Of a stretch of 47,183 nucleotides of DNA, positions 1 to 9,352 are shown piece by piece (within the stretch, counting starts at the first letter, position 1; each line of letters starts with the position of its first letter). Source of the stretch: Aquisphaera insulae. Lineage in GTDB: Bacteria > Planctomycetota > Planctomycetia > Isosphaerales > Isosphaeraceae. Below the pieces are notes generated by a model. That model worked only from the letters and a program-made list of their open reading frames with translations, made no database searches and was not told the origin of the DNA. The translations under genes and the position numbers were made by a program. The DNA is taken from contig NZ_JAALJH010000075.1 in NCBI RefSeq assembly GCF_011064615.1, positions 1 to 47,183 on the forward strand. Direction: 5' to 3'.

Positions 1-1251
1 CCTCAGGTAGAAATTGTGCTTTTCCAGGTATCGGACGAACGAATAGCTGATCGCGAAGAAGACGGCAAGCCCCACCAGACAGTACCAGAGCGGCGAGTCC
101 TTGGGCACGACGGCGAGCACTGCGCCCTCGACCGCGTGATGCAGGATGTAGGCCGCCAGCGGATTCTGGCCGAGGGTCCGGAAGAGGCCGAGCTGCCAGC
201 CCTTGACGTCGCAAAGCGGGATGAAGAACGCGTAGAGGGCCAGCGAGAAGCCCGAGGAGAAGAGGCAGAACGGGACGCTCACCACCTTCTTGTTCATCTC
301 CCAGTAGTTGTCCGGCCGGATCTCGCGCGGCGGGGGCTCCATGAACGGGGGGGTGGCCAGGAGGGAGCCGATCGACCGCCCGGCCAGGTTCTGGAACGGC
401 GGGATGACCGGGCTCGCCGCGACGTCCTTGCCCAGCACCTCCACCGTCCCCTTGTCCGTGTCGTAGAGCGTGGCCAGGCAGTTCAGCCCGTAGCCGGCGA
501 GCATCAGGCCGACGCCCAGGGCGAACTGCAATCCGGCGGCTCGGCCGACCGATTCGCCGGTCATCCAGTCGTAGGTGAGCGTGCCGAAGAGCATGGGCAC
601 GGCCCAGCCGATGATGCCGAAGAAGCCGCCGTCCCAGGCCGACTTGCCGGTCAGGCCGAGCAGCGAGTCGAGCCCGTTCGGCTTGCCGTAGACGAACGCG
701 AAGTTGAACCAGTACGAGATTGCCAGGTGCACGACCAGGCAGGCGGCGATCATCCCCACCCGCACCTTCGTGCCCTTCGCGATCACGGGCATGAGGAAGA
801 TCTGGGTCACGCCGATGATCGCCAGCGTCTCCCAGAGGTCGGACTTGAGCGTCACCAGCAGGAACCTCCAGACGCCGCCGTCGGCGAAGTCCGCCCAGTG
901 CTTCACCTCCAGGTCCTCGTGCCCGTACATGATCAGGGAGATGAGCACCAGCGCCAGGCTGCGGATGAAGAACTTCCGGTAGGTTGCCGCCGGGCCGTCC
1001 CGGTCGAGCCTCCGGAGCACCGCCAGCCGATAGGAGAAGCCGGCCGCGAACATGAAGCTCGGCATGATGGTGTCGGCATAGCTGAAATAGATGCCGTGAT
1101 GCTTGAGCACGGCCGGCATCGCCGCCAGCCCGCCCACGAAGTTGACCACGAACATCCCGGCGACGGTGTAGCCCCGGAACTGGTCCATGGAGACGATCCG
1201 CGGGCTCGACTTCTGGGGACCGGGGACGTCCGACATTCGTGGGCGCCTCAT
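1..1251 (-). CDS. Multi-pass membrane acyltransferase (HGSNAT/DUF5009-like), 3' end outside window
   Basis: The reverse strand is open from an ATG at 1251 to the window edge, giving 417 codons with no stop, so the C-terminus is missing. The protein begins with a short polar stretch followed by SMDQFRGYTVAGMFVVNFVGG, the hallmark of the heparan-alpha-glucosaminide N-acetyltransferase/DUF5009 family, in which membrane-embedded enzymes move acyl groups onto carbohydrates. About nine or ten hydrophobic segments follow, with a polar loop around residues 265-310. A second in-frame ATG at 1236 would remove five residues; neither start has a clear ribosome site. It is divergent from the racemase operon. 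The exact substrate cannot be read from the sequence. Family assignment is by recognition of the N-terminal motif and topology. Confidence 0.8.
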   Translation of the reverse strand, partial: MRRPRMSDVPGPQKSSPRIVSMDQFRGYTVAGMFVVNFVGGLAAMPAVLKHHGIYFSYADTIMPSFMFAAGFSYRLAVLRRLDRDGPAATYRKFFIRSLALVLISLIMYGHEDLEVKHWADFADGGVWRFLLVTLKSDLWETLAIIGVTQIFLMPVIAKGTKVRVGMIAACLVVHLAISYWFNFAFVYGKPNGLDSLLGLTGKSAWDGGFFGIIGWAVPMLFGTLTYDWMTGESVGRAAGLQFALGVGLMLAGYGLNCLATLYDTDKGTVEVLGKDVAASPVIPPFQNLAGRSIGSLLATPPFMEPPPREIRPDNYWEMNKKVVSVPFCLFSSGFSLALYAFFIPLCDVKGWQLGLFRTLGQNPLAAYILHHAVEGAVLAVVPKDSPLWYCLVGLAVFFAISYSFVRYLEKHNFYLR

Positions 1252-1366
1252 CGCAGGATTCGTGATGTCGCGGGCGGCCGGCGGACTTCGCCGGGAAGGG
1301 AACGCAGAGCGTAATCGGCGCGGCAGCCGGGGTCAACGTGGGCGCGGCCGAACACGAACCGCGCTC

Positions 1367-1395
1367 TTGATGGCGAGCGCCGCCGAGCCTAGCAT
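1367..1395 (+). promoter_or_regulatory. Candidate sigma-70 promoter for the racemase operon
   Basis: TTGATG (1367-1372) and TAGCAT (1390-1395) are separated by 17 bases, about 60 bases before the first gene. Both hexamers keep most consensus positions. This is visual matching only. Confidence 0.45.
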
Positions 1396-1454
1396 CGAGA
1401 CAGTCGGCGACGGATCGACCTGCACGCGTCTTCCTCCTCGGACACGTCCCCTCC

Positions 1455-2579
1455 ATGCGAATCGATCGGATTGAGCTGCGACTGGTTCGGCTCCCCCTCG
1501 TGCGTCCCTTCCAGACCAGCTCGAGCCGGAAGGCCCACCTGGACCACATCCTGATCCGCGCGGTCATGGCGGACGGCCAGCAGGGATGGGGTGAATGCGC
1601 CAGCCCATCCGACCCCTTCTATTGCCCGGAGACCGTGGAGACCTGCTGGCACATCCTCCACGACTTCCTGGCTCCGATGTGCCTGTGGCGGGACTGGTCC
1701 TCGATCGAGGAGCTCGTCGGCCTCTACCGGAACGTGAAGGGGAACGCCTTCGCGCGATCCGGCCTGGAGATGGCCTGCTGGGATGCGCTCTCCCGCGACC
1801 AGGGCCGGCCGCTCCACGAGCTGCTGGGGGGCACCCGCGCCGAGATCCTCTCGGGGGTCAGCCTGGGTATCGAGCGGGACCTGCCCACCCTCTTCGATCG
1901 CATCGACCAGTTCGTGGCCGAGGGCTACCGCCGGGTCAAGCTCAAGATCGGGCCGGGGTGGGACGTGGAGGTGGTCCGGAAGGTCCGGGAGCGGCATCCC
2001 TCGCTGCCGCTCCAGGTGGACGCCAACTCGGCCTATACGCTGGACGACGTCGAGACGCTCCGGCGGCTCGACGACTTCGACCTGCTCCTGATCGAGCAGC
2101 CGCTGGCGCACGACGACATCGTCGACCACGCCCGGTTGCAGCGAGCCCTGAAGACGCCGGTCTGCCTGGACGAGAGCATCCACTCCGCGGCCGACGCGCG
2201 GAAGGCGATCGAGCTGGGAGCCTGCAAGGTGATCAACATCAAGGTGAGCCGGCTGGGCGGACTCCTCGAGGCGAGGCGGGTCCACGACCTTTGCCTCGAG
2301 CGAGGGATCCCCGTCTGGTGCGGCGGGATGCACGAATTCGGGATCGGCCGCGCGGCCAATCTCGCGATCGCCAGCCTGCCGGGCTTCACCCTACCGGGCG
2401 ACGTCTCGGGCTCCGACAAGTACTATCGACGCGACCTCGTCGAGCCGCCCATCCTGGCGACTCGCGGGGCGATCGCCGTGCGCAACGTCCCGGGCCTCGG
2501 CGCCGAGCCGATCCTCGAACGAATCGACGAGGCGACGCTGCGAACGGCGATCCTGGACGCCGGACCAACCAAGGGCTGA
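1455..2579 (+). CDS. N-succinylamino acid racemase / o-succinylbenzoate synthase (enolase superfamily)
   Basis: This 374-residue protein is a muconate-lactonizing-type enolase-superfamily member. The catalytic KxK is K162/K164 (VKLKIGPG), the three metal ligands are D189 (QVDANS), E214 (LIEQPL) and D239 (CLDES), and the second acid/base lysine is K263 (INIKVSRLGG). These spacings agree with the OSBS/NSAR subfamily, as does the GGMHEFGIGRA segment near residue 290. Subfamily members either dehydrate SHCHC in menaquinone synthesis or racemise N-succinylamino acids. No other men gene is nearby, while an M20 hydrolase starts six bases downstream and a GNAT gene follows, which is the context known for the racemase role. 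I therefore infer NSAR function; OSBS activity may also be present. No clear ribosome site precedes the start. Confidence 0.87.
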   Translation: MRIDRIELRLVRLPLVRPFQTSSSRKAHLDHILIRAVMADGQQGWGECASPSDPFYCPETVETCWHILHDFLAPMCLWRDWSSIEELVGLYRNVKGNAFARSGLEMACWDALSRDQGRPLHELLGGTRAEILSGVSLGIERDLPTLFDRIDQFVAEGYRRVKLKIGPGWDVEVVRKVRERHPSLPLQVDANSAYTLDDVETLRRLDDFDLLLIEQPLAHDDIVDHARLQRALKTPVCLDESIHSAADARKAIELGACKVINIKVSRLGGLLEARRVHDLCLERGIPVWCGGMHEFGIGRAANLAIASLPGFTLPGDVSGSDKYYRRDLVEPPILATRGAIAVRNVPGLGAEPILERIDEATLRTAILDAGPTKG

Positions 2580-2585
2580 AGACCG

Positions 2586-3725
2586 ATGGACGACCCGACG
2601 ATCCTTGAGGCGATGCGACGAAAAGGCACCTCGATCCTCGCCGAGCTGCGAGCCTTCGCCTCCTGGGAGACGCCCAGCGGCGACAAGGCGGCCGTCGATC
2701 ACATGGGAAGCAGGGTCGCCGCCCGCTGGACGGAACTCGGGGGGGCCGTCGAGATCGTCCCCAACGAACGCGGCGGGGACCACCTCATTGGCAGGTTCTT
2801 CGGCGAGTCCGACGCCCCCCCCGCGCTCGTTCTGGGACACATCGACACCGTCTGGCCACTCGGCACGCTCGCCAGGATGCCGGTCGTCGGCTATGGGGAC
2901 CAGCTCCGCGGCCCGGGCGTCTACGACATGAAGGCCGGCCTCGCCATGCTCCACGCCGCCCTCGAGTGGCTCCGCGAGTCGGCCATCCGGCCGCCCCGGC
3001 CGATCACCGCGCTCTTCACCGCGGACGAGGAGATCGGCAGCCCCACGTCTCGCGGCCTGATCGAGTCGCTGGCCCGCGAGTCCGCCCACGCCCTGGTGCT
3101 CGAGCCGCCGCTCGCCGACGGCGGCCTGAAGACGGCTCGCAAGGGGGTGGGCCGATTCACGATCCGCGTCGAGGGGAGGGCCGCGCACGCGGGCGTCGCC
3201 CCGGAACAGGGCGTGAGTGCGATCCTGGAGCTGGCCCACCAGGTCATCCGGGCCCACGATCTCAACGACGCGGCGGCCGGGACGACCGTCAACGTCGGCG
3301 TGGTCCGCGGGGGCACGACCTCGAATGTGGTCCCCGCCGAGGCGGAAGCGGTCGTGGACGTCCGGGCGACGACGATCGCTGCGGCCAAGGTCGTCGAACG
3401 GGCGCTGCTCTCGCTCCGACCGATCACGCCCGGCGCGAAGGTGGTCGTCGAGGGGGGATTCAACCGACCGCCGATGGAGCGGACGCCGGCGATCGCGGCC
3501 CTCTTCGAGCAGGCCGCGGAGATCGGCTTAGGGCTCGGCCTGAAGCTGACGGAAGGGTCCACCGGCGGGGGGAGCGACGGCAATTTCACGGCCGCGATCG
3601 GCCTCCCGACGCTGGATGGCCTGGGAGCATTCGGGGGCGGAGCCCACGCAGACCATGAGCACATCCTCATTTCATCCCTGCCCGAACGCGCCGCGCTCCT
3701 TGCGGCCCTGCTTTTGAAGCTCTGA
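2586..3725 (+). CDS. M20 family metallopeptidase, carboxypeptidase G2-like (predicted N-succinyl-L-amino acid hydrolase)
   Basis: The 379-residue protein is a complete M20 di-zinc hydrolase without a signal peptide, so it is probably cytoplasmic. The metal-site motifs are GHIDTV (H85, D87), YDMKAG (D114), DEE at 148-150 with the catalytic glutamate, the LEPP motif (E173), and GGGAHAD near the C-terminus (H354). H201 in AAHAG is the usual dimer-interface histidine that completes the partner's active site. The family removes acyl or glutamyl groups from amino acids. It starts six bases after the racemase and ends eleven bases before the GNAT gene, so the three are almost certainly co-transcribed. 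By analogy with the Geobacillus kaustophilus cluster it would desuccinylate the L-isomer; that specificity is inferred. Confidence 0.87.
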   Translation: MDDPTILEAMRRKGTSILAELRAFASWETPSGDKAAVDHMGSRVAARWTELGGAVEIVPNERGGDHLIGRFFGESDAPPALVLGHIDTVWPLGTLARMPVVGYGDQLRGPGVYDMKAGLAMLHAALEWLRESAIRPPRPITALFTADEEIGSPTSRGLIESLARESAHALVLEPPLADGGLKTARKGVGRFTIRVEGRAAHAGVAPEQGVSAILELAHQVIRAHDLNDAAAGTTVNVGVVRGGTTSNVVPAEAEAVVDVRATTIAAAKVVERALLSLRPITPGAKVVVEGGFNRPPMERTPAIAALFEQAAEIGLGLGLKLTEGSTGGGSDGNFTAAIGLPTLDGLGAFGGGAHADHEHILISSLPERAALLAALLLKL

Positions 3726-3736
3726 GGGAACAAACC

Positions 3737-4627
3737 ATGCCACAGCCCTGGTCCGGAAAGATGGCGGAAGAGTTCGTCCAGGAGATCGAGCTGGAGCCCG
3801 ACGTCACCATCCGGCGCGCGGCCAGCCCGGAGGACTACCGGGAATGCCAGGCCGCGCAGCGAGCGGCCTGGGGGGTGAAGGAGGACAGCTACCTGGTCCC
3901 GATCGCCACGATGGTCGGGGCCAACCTGCACGGGGGGATCGTCCTGGGAGCCTTCCTCCCCGACGGCCGTGCCGTGGGGATGTCATTCGGCTTCCTCGGG
4001 ATCGTGGGCGAGCGCGTCGCCCTCTACTCGCAATTGACGGGCGTCATCCCCGAGTACCAGTCGAAGGGGGTGGGCTACGCCCTCAAGATGGTCCAGAAAT
4101 ACATCGCCCTGGCCGAGGGCGTCGAGCGGATCGCCTGGGCGTTCGACCCGCTTCAGGCCGGCAACGCCCACTTCAACCTGGAGCGGCTCGGCGCGCGGAT
4201 CCGGCGCTACGTCGACAACATGTACGGCCCCCGCACCGACGAGATCAACGCCGGCGCCCCCACGGACCGCGTGATCGCGGAATGGGAGATCGGCGCGAGC
4301 GCCCCGGCCCGCAAGCCGATCTCGGCCCCGGTCGCCGCCCACCTGCCGCGGGTCCTCGAGTCGTCCCGCCGCCCGGATGGCCTCCGCGTCCCCGGGGCCT
4401 TCCGGCCCGAGCCGCACGCCCCGATGGTCCTGCTGGAGATCCCCCGACGAATCGGCGAGCTCCGACGCGATCACCCGGAGCTTGCCGAACGGTGGAGGGG
4501 CGCCGTCCGCGAGGCACTCCTCGCCTCATTCCAGGCCGGCTACGAGGCGTCGGGCTTCTTCCGCGAGACCAACGGGGCGGACCGTCACGACTACTACATC
4601 CTGGACCGTCGCAAGCCCGGCTCCTGA
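3737..4627 (+). CDS. GNAT superfamily N-acyltransferase, COG3375-like (predicted N-succinyltransferase)
   Basis: The 296-residue protein has a GNAT core at roughly residues 20-175: a beta strand with VTIRRAASPEDYREC, the region ending LTGVIPEYQSKGVGYALK that holds the acyl-CoA pyrophosphate loop (QSKGVG in place of Q/RxxGxG/A), and the AFDPLQAGNAHFNLERLG segment typical of the predicted acetyltransferases grouped as COG3375. A less conserved C-terminal part of about 110 residues ends the protein. GAGGGAAC lies upstream of the ATG at 3737. Being third in the operon with an NSAR-type racemase and an M20 hydrolase, it is the expected acylating enzyme, loading a succinyl group onto D-amino acids. 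The acyl donor and substrate are inferred from context. Confidence 0.82.
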   Translation: MPQPWSGKMAEEFVQEIELEPDVTIRRAASPEDYRECQAAQRAAWGVKEDSYLVPIATMVGANLHGGIVLGAFLPDGRAVGMSFGFLGIVGERVALYSQLTGVIPEYQSKGVGYALKMVQKYIALAEGVERIAWAFDPLQAGNAHFNLERLGARIRRYVDNMYGPRTDEINAGAPTDRVIAEWEIGASAPARKPISAPVAAHLPRVLESSRRPDGLRVPGAFRPEPHAPMVLLEIPRRIGELRRDHPELAERWRGAVREALLASFQAGYEASGFFRETNGADRHDYYILDRRKPGS

Positions 4628-4655
4628 CGGACGAGGAGCCGGGCGTCCCGTTCGA

Positions 4656-7052
4656 TCACCGGAGTTCGACCTCCACCCTCCCGATCCCGCCGGTGAAGGC
4701 GAAGGGGAGCTTGTAGTTGAAGTCGATCGCCGAGCCGGTGTCCATCCCGACGTCCACGCCCTCGCCGAGCGAGAACTGGAGCGGGATCGTCTTCGGCAAC
4801 TTGCCCTCTCCGACCGGCTTACCGTTGGCCGTGAGGGTCACCGTCGCGGGCTTCCCGCGCTCGCCGGGCTTGCCTTCATAGGCCAGATGCATCACCAGGG
4901 AGAGCTTCCCCTTCGGCAGGTCCTGGGTCGAGATCGTGTACCGCTCGAGGGCCAGCATGTTGTAGACGAAGTGGGCCTTCCCGTCCTTCAGGTAGATGCC
5001 GTAGCCCCCCGTGAGTCCGCCGTGGGTGAAGATCATCCCCTCGGCACCTTGATCCGGGATGTCGATCTGCATGGTGACCGTGAAGGACTTGTTGAGCACC
5101 GGCGGAGCGGCACCGTCGGGCAGCGCGATCTGGCCGGGGTAATAGACGTAGCGATCCCGCTTGCCGGCCAGCCTGGGCCGGCCCTGAAGCTCGGCGTTCA
5201 ACCTCTCCACCGCGCGCCAGTCGAGCGGCAGCACGTCGTGCGTCTCGGCTTCCTTCCAGAACAAGGCCTCGAGCTCCTTGATCTTCTCGGGGTGCTGATC
5301 GGCGAGGTCCTCGGCCTGGGAGAAATCCCTCGACACGTCGTAGAGCTCCCACTTCGCGGCCAGAGGGTCGAACTCGCCGCGAGTGGGGGCCCACGGGACG
5401 AAGCTCCGGCTCGACGCCATCCAGCCGTCGTGGTAGATCCCCCGGTTGACCAGCAGCTCGAAGTACTGGGTCGTGCGAGTCTCCGGGGCATCCTTCTCCG
5501 CGAAGGTCCCGAGGAAGCTCGTGCCCTCGATCGGCTTCTGCTCGATGCCGTTGAGGACCGTCGGAGGAGTGATCCCGATGGCCTCGTAGAGCGTCGGCAC
5601 GATGTCGATGACGTGGAGGAACTGGGACCGCAACCCGCCCCGGTCCTTGATCCGCGCCGGCCATGAGATGATCATCGGGTTCCGGGTCCCGCCGAAATGG
5701 CTGGCGACCTGCTTGGTCCACTGGAACGGCGTGTTCATCGCGTGGGCCCACGCGCTGGGGAAGTGGTTGAACCACTTCGGCCCGCCGATCTCGTCGATGT
5801 GCGCGAGATTCTGCTCCCACTTCTCGCCGAGCCCATTGAAGAAGATGTTCTCGTTCAGGCTCCCCTCGAGTCCCCCCTCGGCGCTGGCTCCGTTGTCGCC
5901 CACGATGTAGATGATGATCGTGTTGTCGGCGCCGGGCAGTTGCTTGACGGCATCGACGACGCGGCCCATGTGGTGGTCGACGTGGGCCGCATATCCGGCG
6001 AACACCTCCATCATCCGGGCGTAGACCTTCTTCTGGCCGTCGCTCAGCGTATCCCACGCGGGCAGCCCTTCGCTGCGGGCCGTGAGCTTCGTACCCGGCG
6101 GGACGACGCCCTTCTCGATCTGACGCCGGAGCGTCGCCTCTCGATAGGCGTCCCAGCCGTCGTCGAACTTCCCCCTGAACCGGTCGATCCACTCCTGCGG
6201 CGCGTGGTGCGGCGAGTGATTCGCGCCCGGCGCGACGTACAGGAAGAACGGCTTGTCCGGCGCGATGCTCGTGGACCGTCGGACCCAGTCGATGGCCCGG
6301 TCCGCCAGATCCTCCGTCAGGTGATATTTCGGATCTTGGCTCTTCGGGACCAGGTTGCGGTTCTCGAACAGGATCGGGTCCCAGTGGTTCATGTCGCCGG
6401 CATTGAAGCCGTAGAAGTAGTCGAACCCCAGCCCGTTGGCCCAGCGATCGAAGGGCCCGACCGAGCTCGTTTCCCAGGCGGGCGTGTTGTGATTCTTGCC
6501 GATCCAGGCGGTCATGTAGCCATTCTGCCGGAGCACCTCGCCGATCGTCCCGCAACTTCGCGGCAGGACGCAGGTGTAGCCGTCGTAACCGGTGGCCGCC
6601 TCGGTGATGATGCCGGTGGCGGCCGTGTGGTGGTTCCGGCCGGTGATCAGGGCGGCTCTCGTCGGGCTGCACAGCGAGGTCGTGTGGAAGCGGTTGTACC
6701 TCACCCCTTCCTTCGCGAGTTTCTCGAGCGTGGGCGACGGCACGCCACCGCCGAAGGTCGCGTATTGCCCGAACCCGGTGTCGTCGAGCAGGATCACCAC
6801 GACGTTCGGCGCCCCTTTCGGCGCGACGACCGGCTGCGGAAACCGGGGCGGGTCGGACTCCTTGTAGGTCTTCCCGACCTTCCCGCTGAATCGGAAATCG
6901 GGCCGAGGCAGTATCTTCGGGGTGGCCGCCTCGGGAGATCTCGCCTCGTGTTCCTGGGCGAACAACTCGGCGAAATGACCGGGCGGGGCCAGCAAACAGG
7001 CGGCCGCTCCGACCACGAGGGTCAGGGGCCAGGTGCAAATCGGACGTGTCAT
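4656..7052 (-). CDS. Secreted arylsulfatase
   Basis: I place the start at 7052 (798 residues) because GGGAG precedes it and a signal peptide follows (MTRPICTWPLTLVVGAAAC, cleaved after LFAQ). The type I sulfatase signature LCSPTRAALITGR lies at residues 127-139; C128 is the cysteine to be converted to formylglycine, and D90/D91 (LLDDTGFG) are calcium ligands. The long insert with the FNGLGEKWEQN and FGGTRNPMIISWP blocks belongs to the large arylsulfatase subfamily. A C-terminal beta-rich region of about 190 residues follows the catalytic domain. Planctomycetes use many such enzymes on sulfated polysaccharides or sulfate esters; the substrate here is unknown. It ends 28 bases from the convergent GNAT gene. 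An upstream in-frame ATG at 7166 adds residues that do not look like a leader. Confidence 0.92.
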   Translation of the reverse strand: MTRPICTWPLTLVVGAAACLLAPPGHFAELFAQEHEARSPEAATPKILPRPDFRFSGKVGKTYKESDPPRFPQPVVAPKGAPNVVVILLDDTGFGQYATFGGGVPSPTLEKLAKEGVRYNRFHTTSLCSPTRAALITGRNHHTAATGIITEAATGYDGYTCVLPRSCGTIGEVLRQNGYMTAWIGKNHNTPAWETSSVGPFDRWANGLGFDYFYGFNAGDMNHWDPILFENRNLVPKSQDPKYHLTEDLADRAIDWVRRSTSIAPDKPFFLYVAPGANHSPHHAPQEWIDRFRGKFDDGWDAYREATLRRQIEKGVVPPGTKLTARSEGLPAWDTLSDGQKKVYARMMEVFAGYAAHVDHHMGRVVDAVKQLPGADNTIIIYIVGDNGASAEGGLEGSLNENIFFNGLGEKWEQNLAHIDEIGGPKWFNHFPSAWAHAMNTPFQWTKQVASHFGGTRNPMIISWPARIKDRGGLRSQFLHVIDIVPTLYEAIGITPPTVLNGIEQKPIEGTSFLGTFAEKDAPETRTTQYFELLVNRGIYHDGWMASSRSFVPWAPTRGEFDPLAAKWELYDVSRDFSQAEDLADQHPEKIKELEALFWKEAETHDVLPLDWRAVERLNAELQGRPRLAGKRDRYVYYPGQIALPDGAAPPVLNKSFTVTMQIDIPDQGAEGMIFTHGGLTGGYGIYLKDGKAHFVYNMLALERYTISTQDLPKGKLSLVMHLAYEGKPGERGKPATVTLTANGKPVGEGKLPKTIPLQFSLGEGVDVGMDTGSAIDFNYKLPFAFTGGIGRVEVELR

Positions 7053-7243
7053 CCGGCGACTCCCGGGATGGGGAAAGATGAAGGCATCGATTGCTCGCGC
7101 TCCGAGCGTCTGATGGGTGGAACACGCGCACGGGTCTTCGATCGACTCGTCCTCGACAACTTGCACGAAGATCCTTCTCGTCGTCCTCGGTACAATGCGA
7201 CGACAACAGCCTATTTACACCCGAGCGAAGAATCCAGCGCGTT

Positions 7244-8020
7244 ATGAATGATCGAGCCCTCGATTCCGATCGATACGCAAACCTTCGCCGGGGAGGCGCC
7301 GGGCTTGGGCGGCTGGCCGCCTGGCTGCCTGTCGGGTTCATCCTGCTCGGAGCCGGCCTGTTCCTCGACCAGGCGCGCGACTTGGTCTCCGACGGCCAGT
7401 TCACGACGGGCGAGCGGCGGGTGATGGGGATCATCGCGATCGCGACGTTCGGCGGATGCGGGCTCGCGGGCTGGGTCCTGGCCCGGCTTTTCCGCACCGT
7501 CTCGGGTCTCCTCGAAGTCCTCGCCGATACGGCCGAGGCATCGTGGCGGACCGGTGACCTGATCGAGCAGAACCTCGTGCCGATCCTCGGACGGATCGCG
7601 CTGGCCATGGAGGAAGCCCGGGGGATGGCCGACCGATCGGGTGAGACCCCCGCCGATTCGACCACCGAGCAGCAGCTCCTGGCCGAGCTGGCGGCCGCCC
7701 GCGCGGCCGGCCGGGCAGGGCGGGCGATCGAGATCCGGGACGCGTTGACGCGCCACCTCCGGGGCGAGCGCTTGCACCGGCTCGATCGGGAGCTCGCCCT
7801 CTGGCTGCTGAAGCTCGTCGAGGCGAGGGTCCGGGCGGACTCCGTGGACCTCGAGCTCGCCGCCTGGGTGGCGCGGGCGGTCGATAGCTTCGGCGACATG
7901 CCCGAGGCCATGCCGCTCCGCCAGTCGCTCCCCGGGCTCAGGCGTCGCGGCGAGGAGAGATCGGCCGGGGCGACTTTCCCCCAGGCGAGACGCTCGAGCA
8001 CGAGCCGGGAGCGACCATGA
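7244..8020 (+). CDS. Two-TM membrane protein of unknown function
   Basis: The 258-residue protein has two hydrophobic segments (about residues 20-42 and 60-82) and a helical, charged C-terminal region rich in Glu, Arg and Leu. I choose the ATG at 7244 because the hydrophobic part begins shortly after it; the frame is open further upstream but without protein-like composition. A TACAAT box at 7191-7196 is a possible -10 element. Its stop overlaps the next start as ATGA, so the two genes are translationally coupled. I do not recognise a named family; a membrane-anchored helical scaffold is all that the sequence supports. Confidence 0.7.
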   Translation: MNDRALDSDRYANLRRGGAGLGRLAAWLPVGFILLGAGLFLDQARDLVSDGQFTTGERRVMGIIAIATFGGCGLAGWVLARLFRTVSGLLEVLADTAEASWRTGDLIEQNLVPILGRIALAMEEARGMADRSGETPADSTTEQQLLAELAAARAAGRAGRAIEIRDALTRHLRGERLHRLDRELALWLLKLVEARVRADSVDLELAAWVARAVDSFGDMPEAMPLRQSLPGLRRRGEERSAGATFPQARRSSTSRERP

Positions 8021-9147
8021 GCACGCGTGTCCGCTGTACCGCCTGCAAGACCGCCTTTCTCGCGGCCGACGAGCCGCCCGGCGGGGTCGTCGAATGCCCC
8101 AAATGCGGATCCCGCCACCGACTGCCGGGGACCTCGGCGCCATCTCCGACCCGCCCCGTCCAGCCGCCGGTGCCGCCCCCGTCCGCGGAGATGTCCAACG
8201 TTTTCGTCCCGTCGACCGAGGCGACGGGCCGGACCAGCCGCAAGCGATGGCTCCTGCTGCTGTTGATCCCGGCCATCCTCGTCCCCATCGCCGCGGCGGT
8301 CCTGGTGGCCTGGCCCCGGCTCAAGCCGCGCCCGCTGGATGCCGTCGAGCGCGTGGCCGACTCCTATCTCCGGGCGATCGCCAAGTCCGACGAGCCGGCG
8401 CAGCAGCGGCTCGGAGTCGTGGAAGATCCGCCCGCGATCCGCGCGTACCGCGATCTCCGGCGCAATCGTTCGCGCGATCGGACCCTCAAGGGCTCATTCG
8501 CCCCGCTCGGCCGGCTCCATGCGAAGATCGCGTCCAGTTACGCATACGATCCCGCGATCGGCCGGTTCACCCCGAAGAACCCGCTGGGCGCCGCGGGCGA
8601 GACGCTGGACGCCGTCCAGGCCGCTCGGGAGGACGCGGAGAAGTCCGGCCTCTACGACAAGATGGCCAGCGGCGATCCGGACGACATCTTCGACGCGGCG
8701 GAGGGCCTGGGGAAGGTCTTCACCAAGCTGGCCGACGGTGCCCTCGCCCCGAAGAAGATCCTCCCCACCTACAAGATGCTCGTCGAGGACGCGAAGCCCC
8801 CGATCCCCGCCGACGCGAAGGAGCTGGCCTCCGCGGTCGGAGACGACCCGAAGACCTGGGACGCCCTGCTCAAGCGCCCCTTCTCGACGCTCAAGTCGGA
8901 CGGCCCATTCGTCCTCGACCGCGCCGAGGTTGAGGCCCTCGGCGAGGATCGCCTGTCCTCGCTCGGGGATCCGCCCACGCCCTTGAAGCTTTCGCTGATC
9001 CGGTTCCGCCTCGAGGGGATCGACACCGGCTGGCGCGTCGTGTCGATCCGCCGCGTTCTCCCAGGCGACGAGGCCAGGATGCCCCCGGACGCCCCGCCGG
9101 TCTCCCCCGGCGAAGCGGCCAGGTCGCCCGGCCAGCTCGACCACTGA
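8017..9147 (+). CDS. Zinc-ribbon (MJ0042-type) single-TM protein
   Basis: The 376-residue protein opens with a zinc ribbon: CTAC at residues 6-9 and CPKC at 28-31, the MJ0042-type finger often found at the N-terminus of planctomycete and deltaproteobacterial membrane proteins. A proline-rich linker leads to one transmembrane segment (about 74-95, RKRWLLLLLIPAILVPIAAA), after which a roughly 280-residue soluble part would lie outside the membrane. That part starts like a lumenal stress or transport domain (VERVADSYLRAIAKSDE) but matches no family I can name. It shares an ATGA overlap with the preceding membrane protein, so the pair probably acts together. Its stop overlaps the tRNA promoter. 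Confidence 0.78.
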   Translation: MSTRVRCTACKTAFLAADEPPGGVVECPKCGSRHRLPGTSAPSPTRPVQPPVPPPSAEMSNVFVPSTEATGRTSRKRWLLLLLIPAILVPIAAAVLVAWPRLKPRPLDAVERVADSYLRAIAKSDEPAQQRLGVVEDPPAIRAYRDLRRNRSRDRTLKGSFAPLGRLHAKIASSYAYDPAIGRFTPKNPLGAAGETLDAVQAAREDAEKSGLYDKMASGDPDDIFDAAEGLGKVFTKLADGALAPKKILPTYKMLVEDAKPPIPADAKELASAVGDDPKTWDALLKRPFSTLKSDGPFVLDRAEVEALGEDRLSSLGDPPTPLKLSLIRFRLEGIDTGWRVVSIRRVLPGDEARMPPDAPPVSPGEAARSPGQLDH

Positions 9148-9172
9148 CATTCGCGAATCCGCGCGGTACAAT
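9144..9172 (+). promoter_or_regulatory. Promoter of tRNA-Val
   Basis: CTGACA (9144-9149) and TACAAT (9167-9172) each differ from the sigma-70 consensus at one base and are 17 bases apart. Transcription would start near 9179, about 16 bases before the mature tRNA. The -35 box overlaps the preceding stop codon. Confidence 0.75.
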
Positions 9173-9194
9173 CCCCCGCGTAACTCGATCTGTA

Positions 9195-9270
<76 letters not shown>

Positions 9271-9352
9271 GACGGCGGGCGGGCCAGGCCCGATCTTGCC
9301 GTGACGCCAGGTTCCGGTCCGCATCCGTGCCGCTCACGTCATAAAACCTGAC

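Noticed and set aside
16..1314. 432-codon plus-strand frame
   Set aside because: It is antisense to the clear acyltransferase on the minus strand; its composition (Arg, Asp, His, Glu rich) is that of a shadow frame.
4876..8118. 1080-codon minus-strand frame
   Set aside because: It is another frame of the arylsulfatase gene and antisense of the two following genes, with repetitive Arg/Pro/Gly content.
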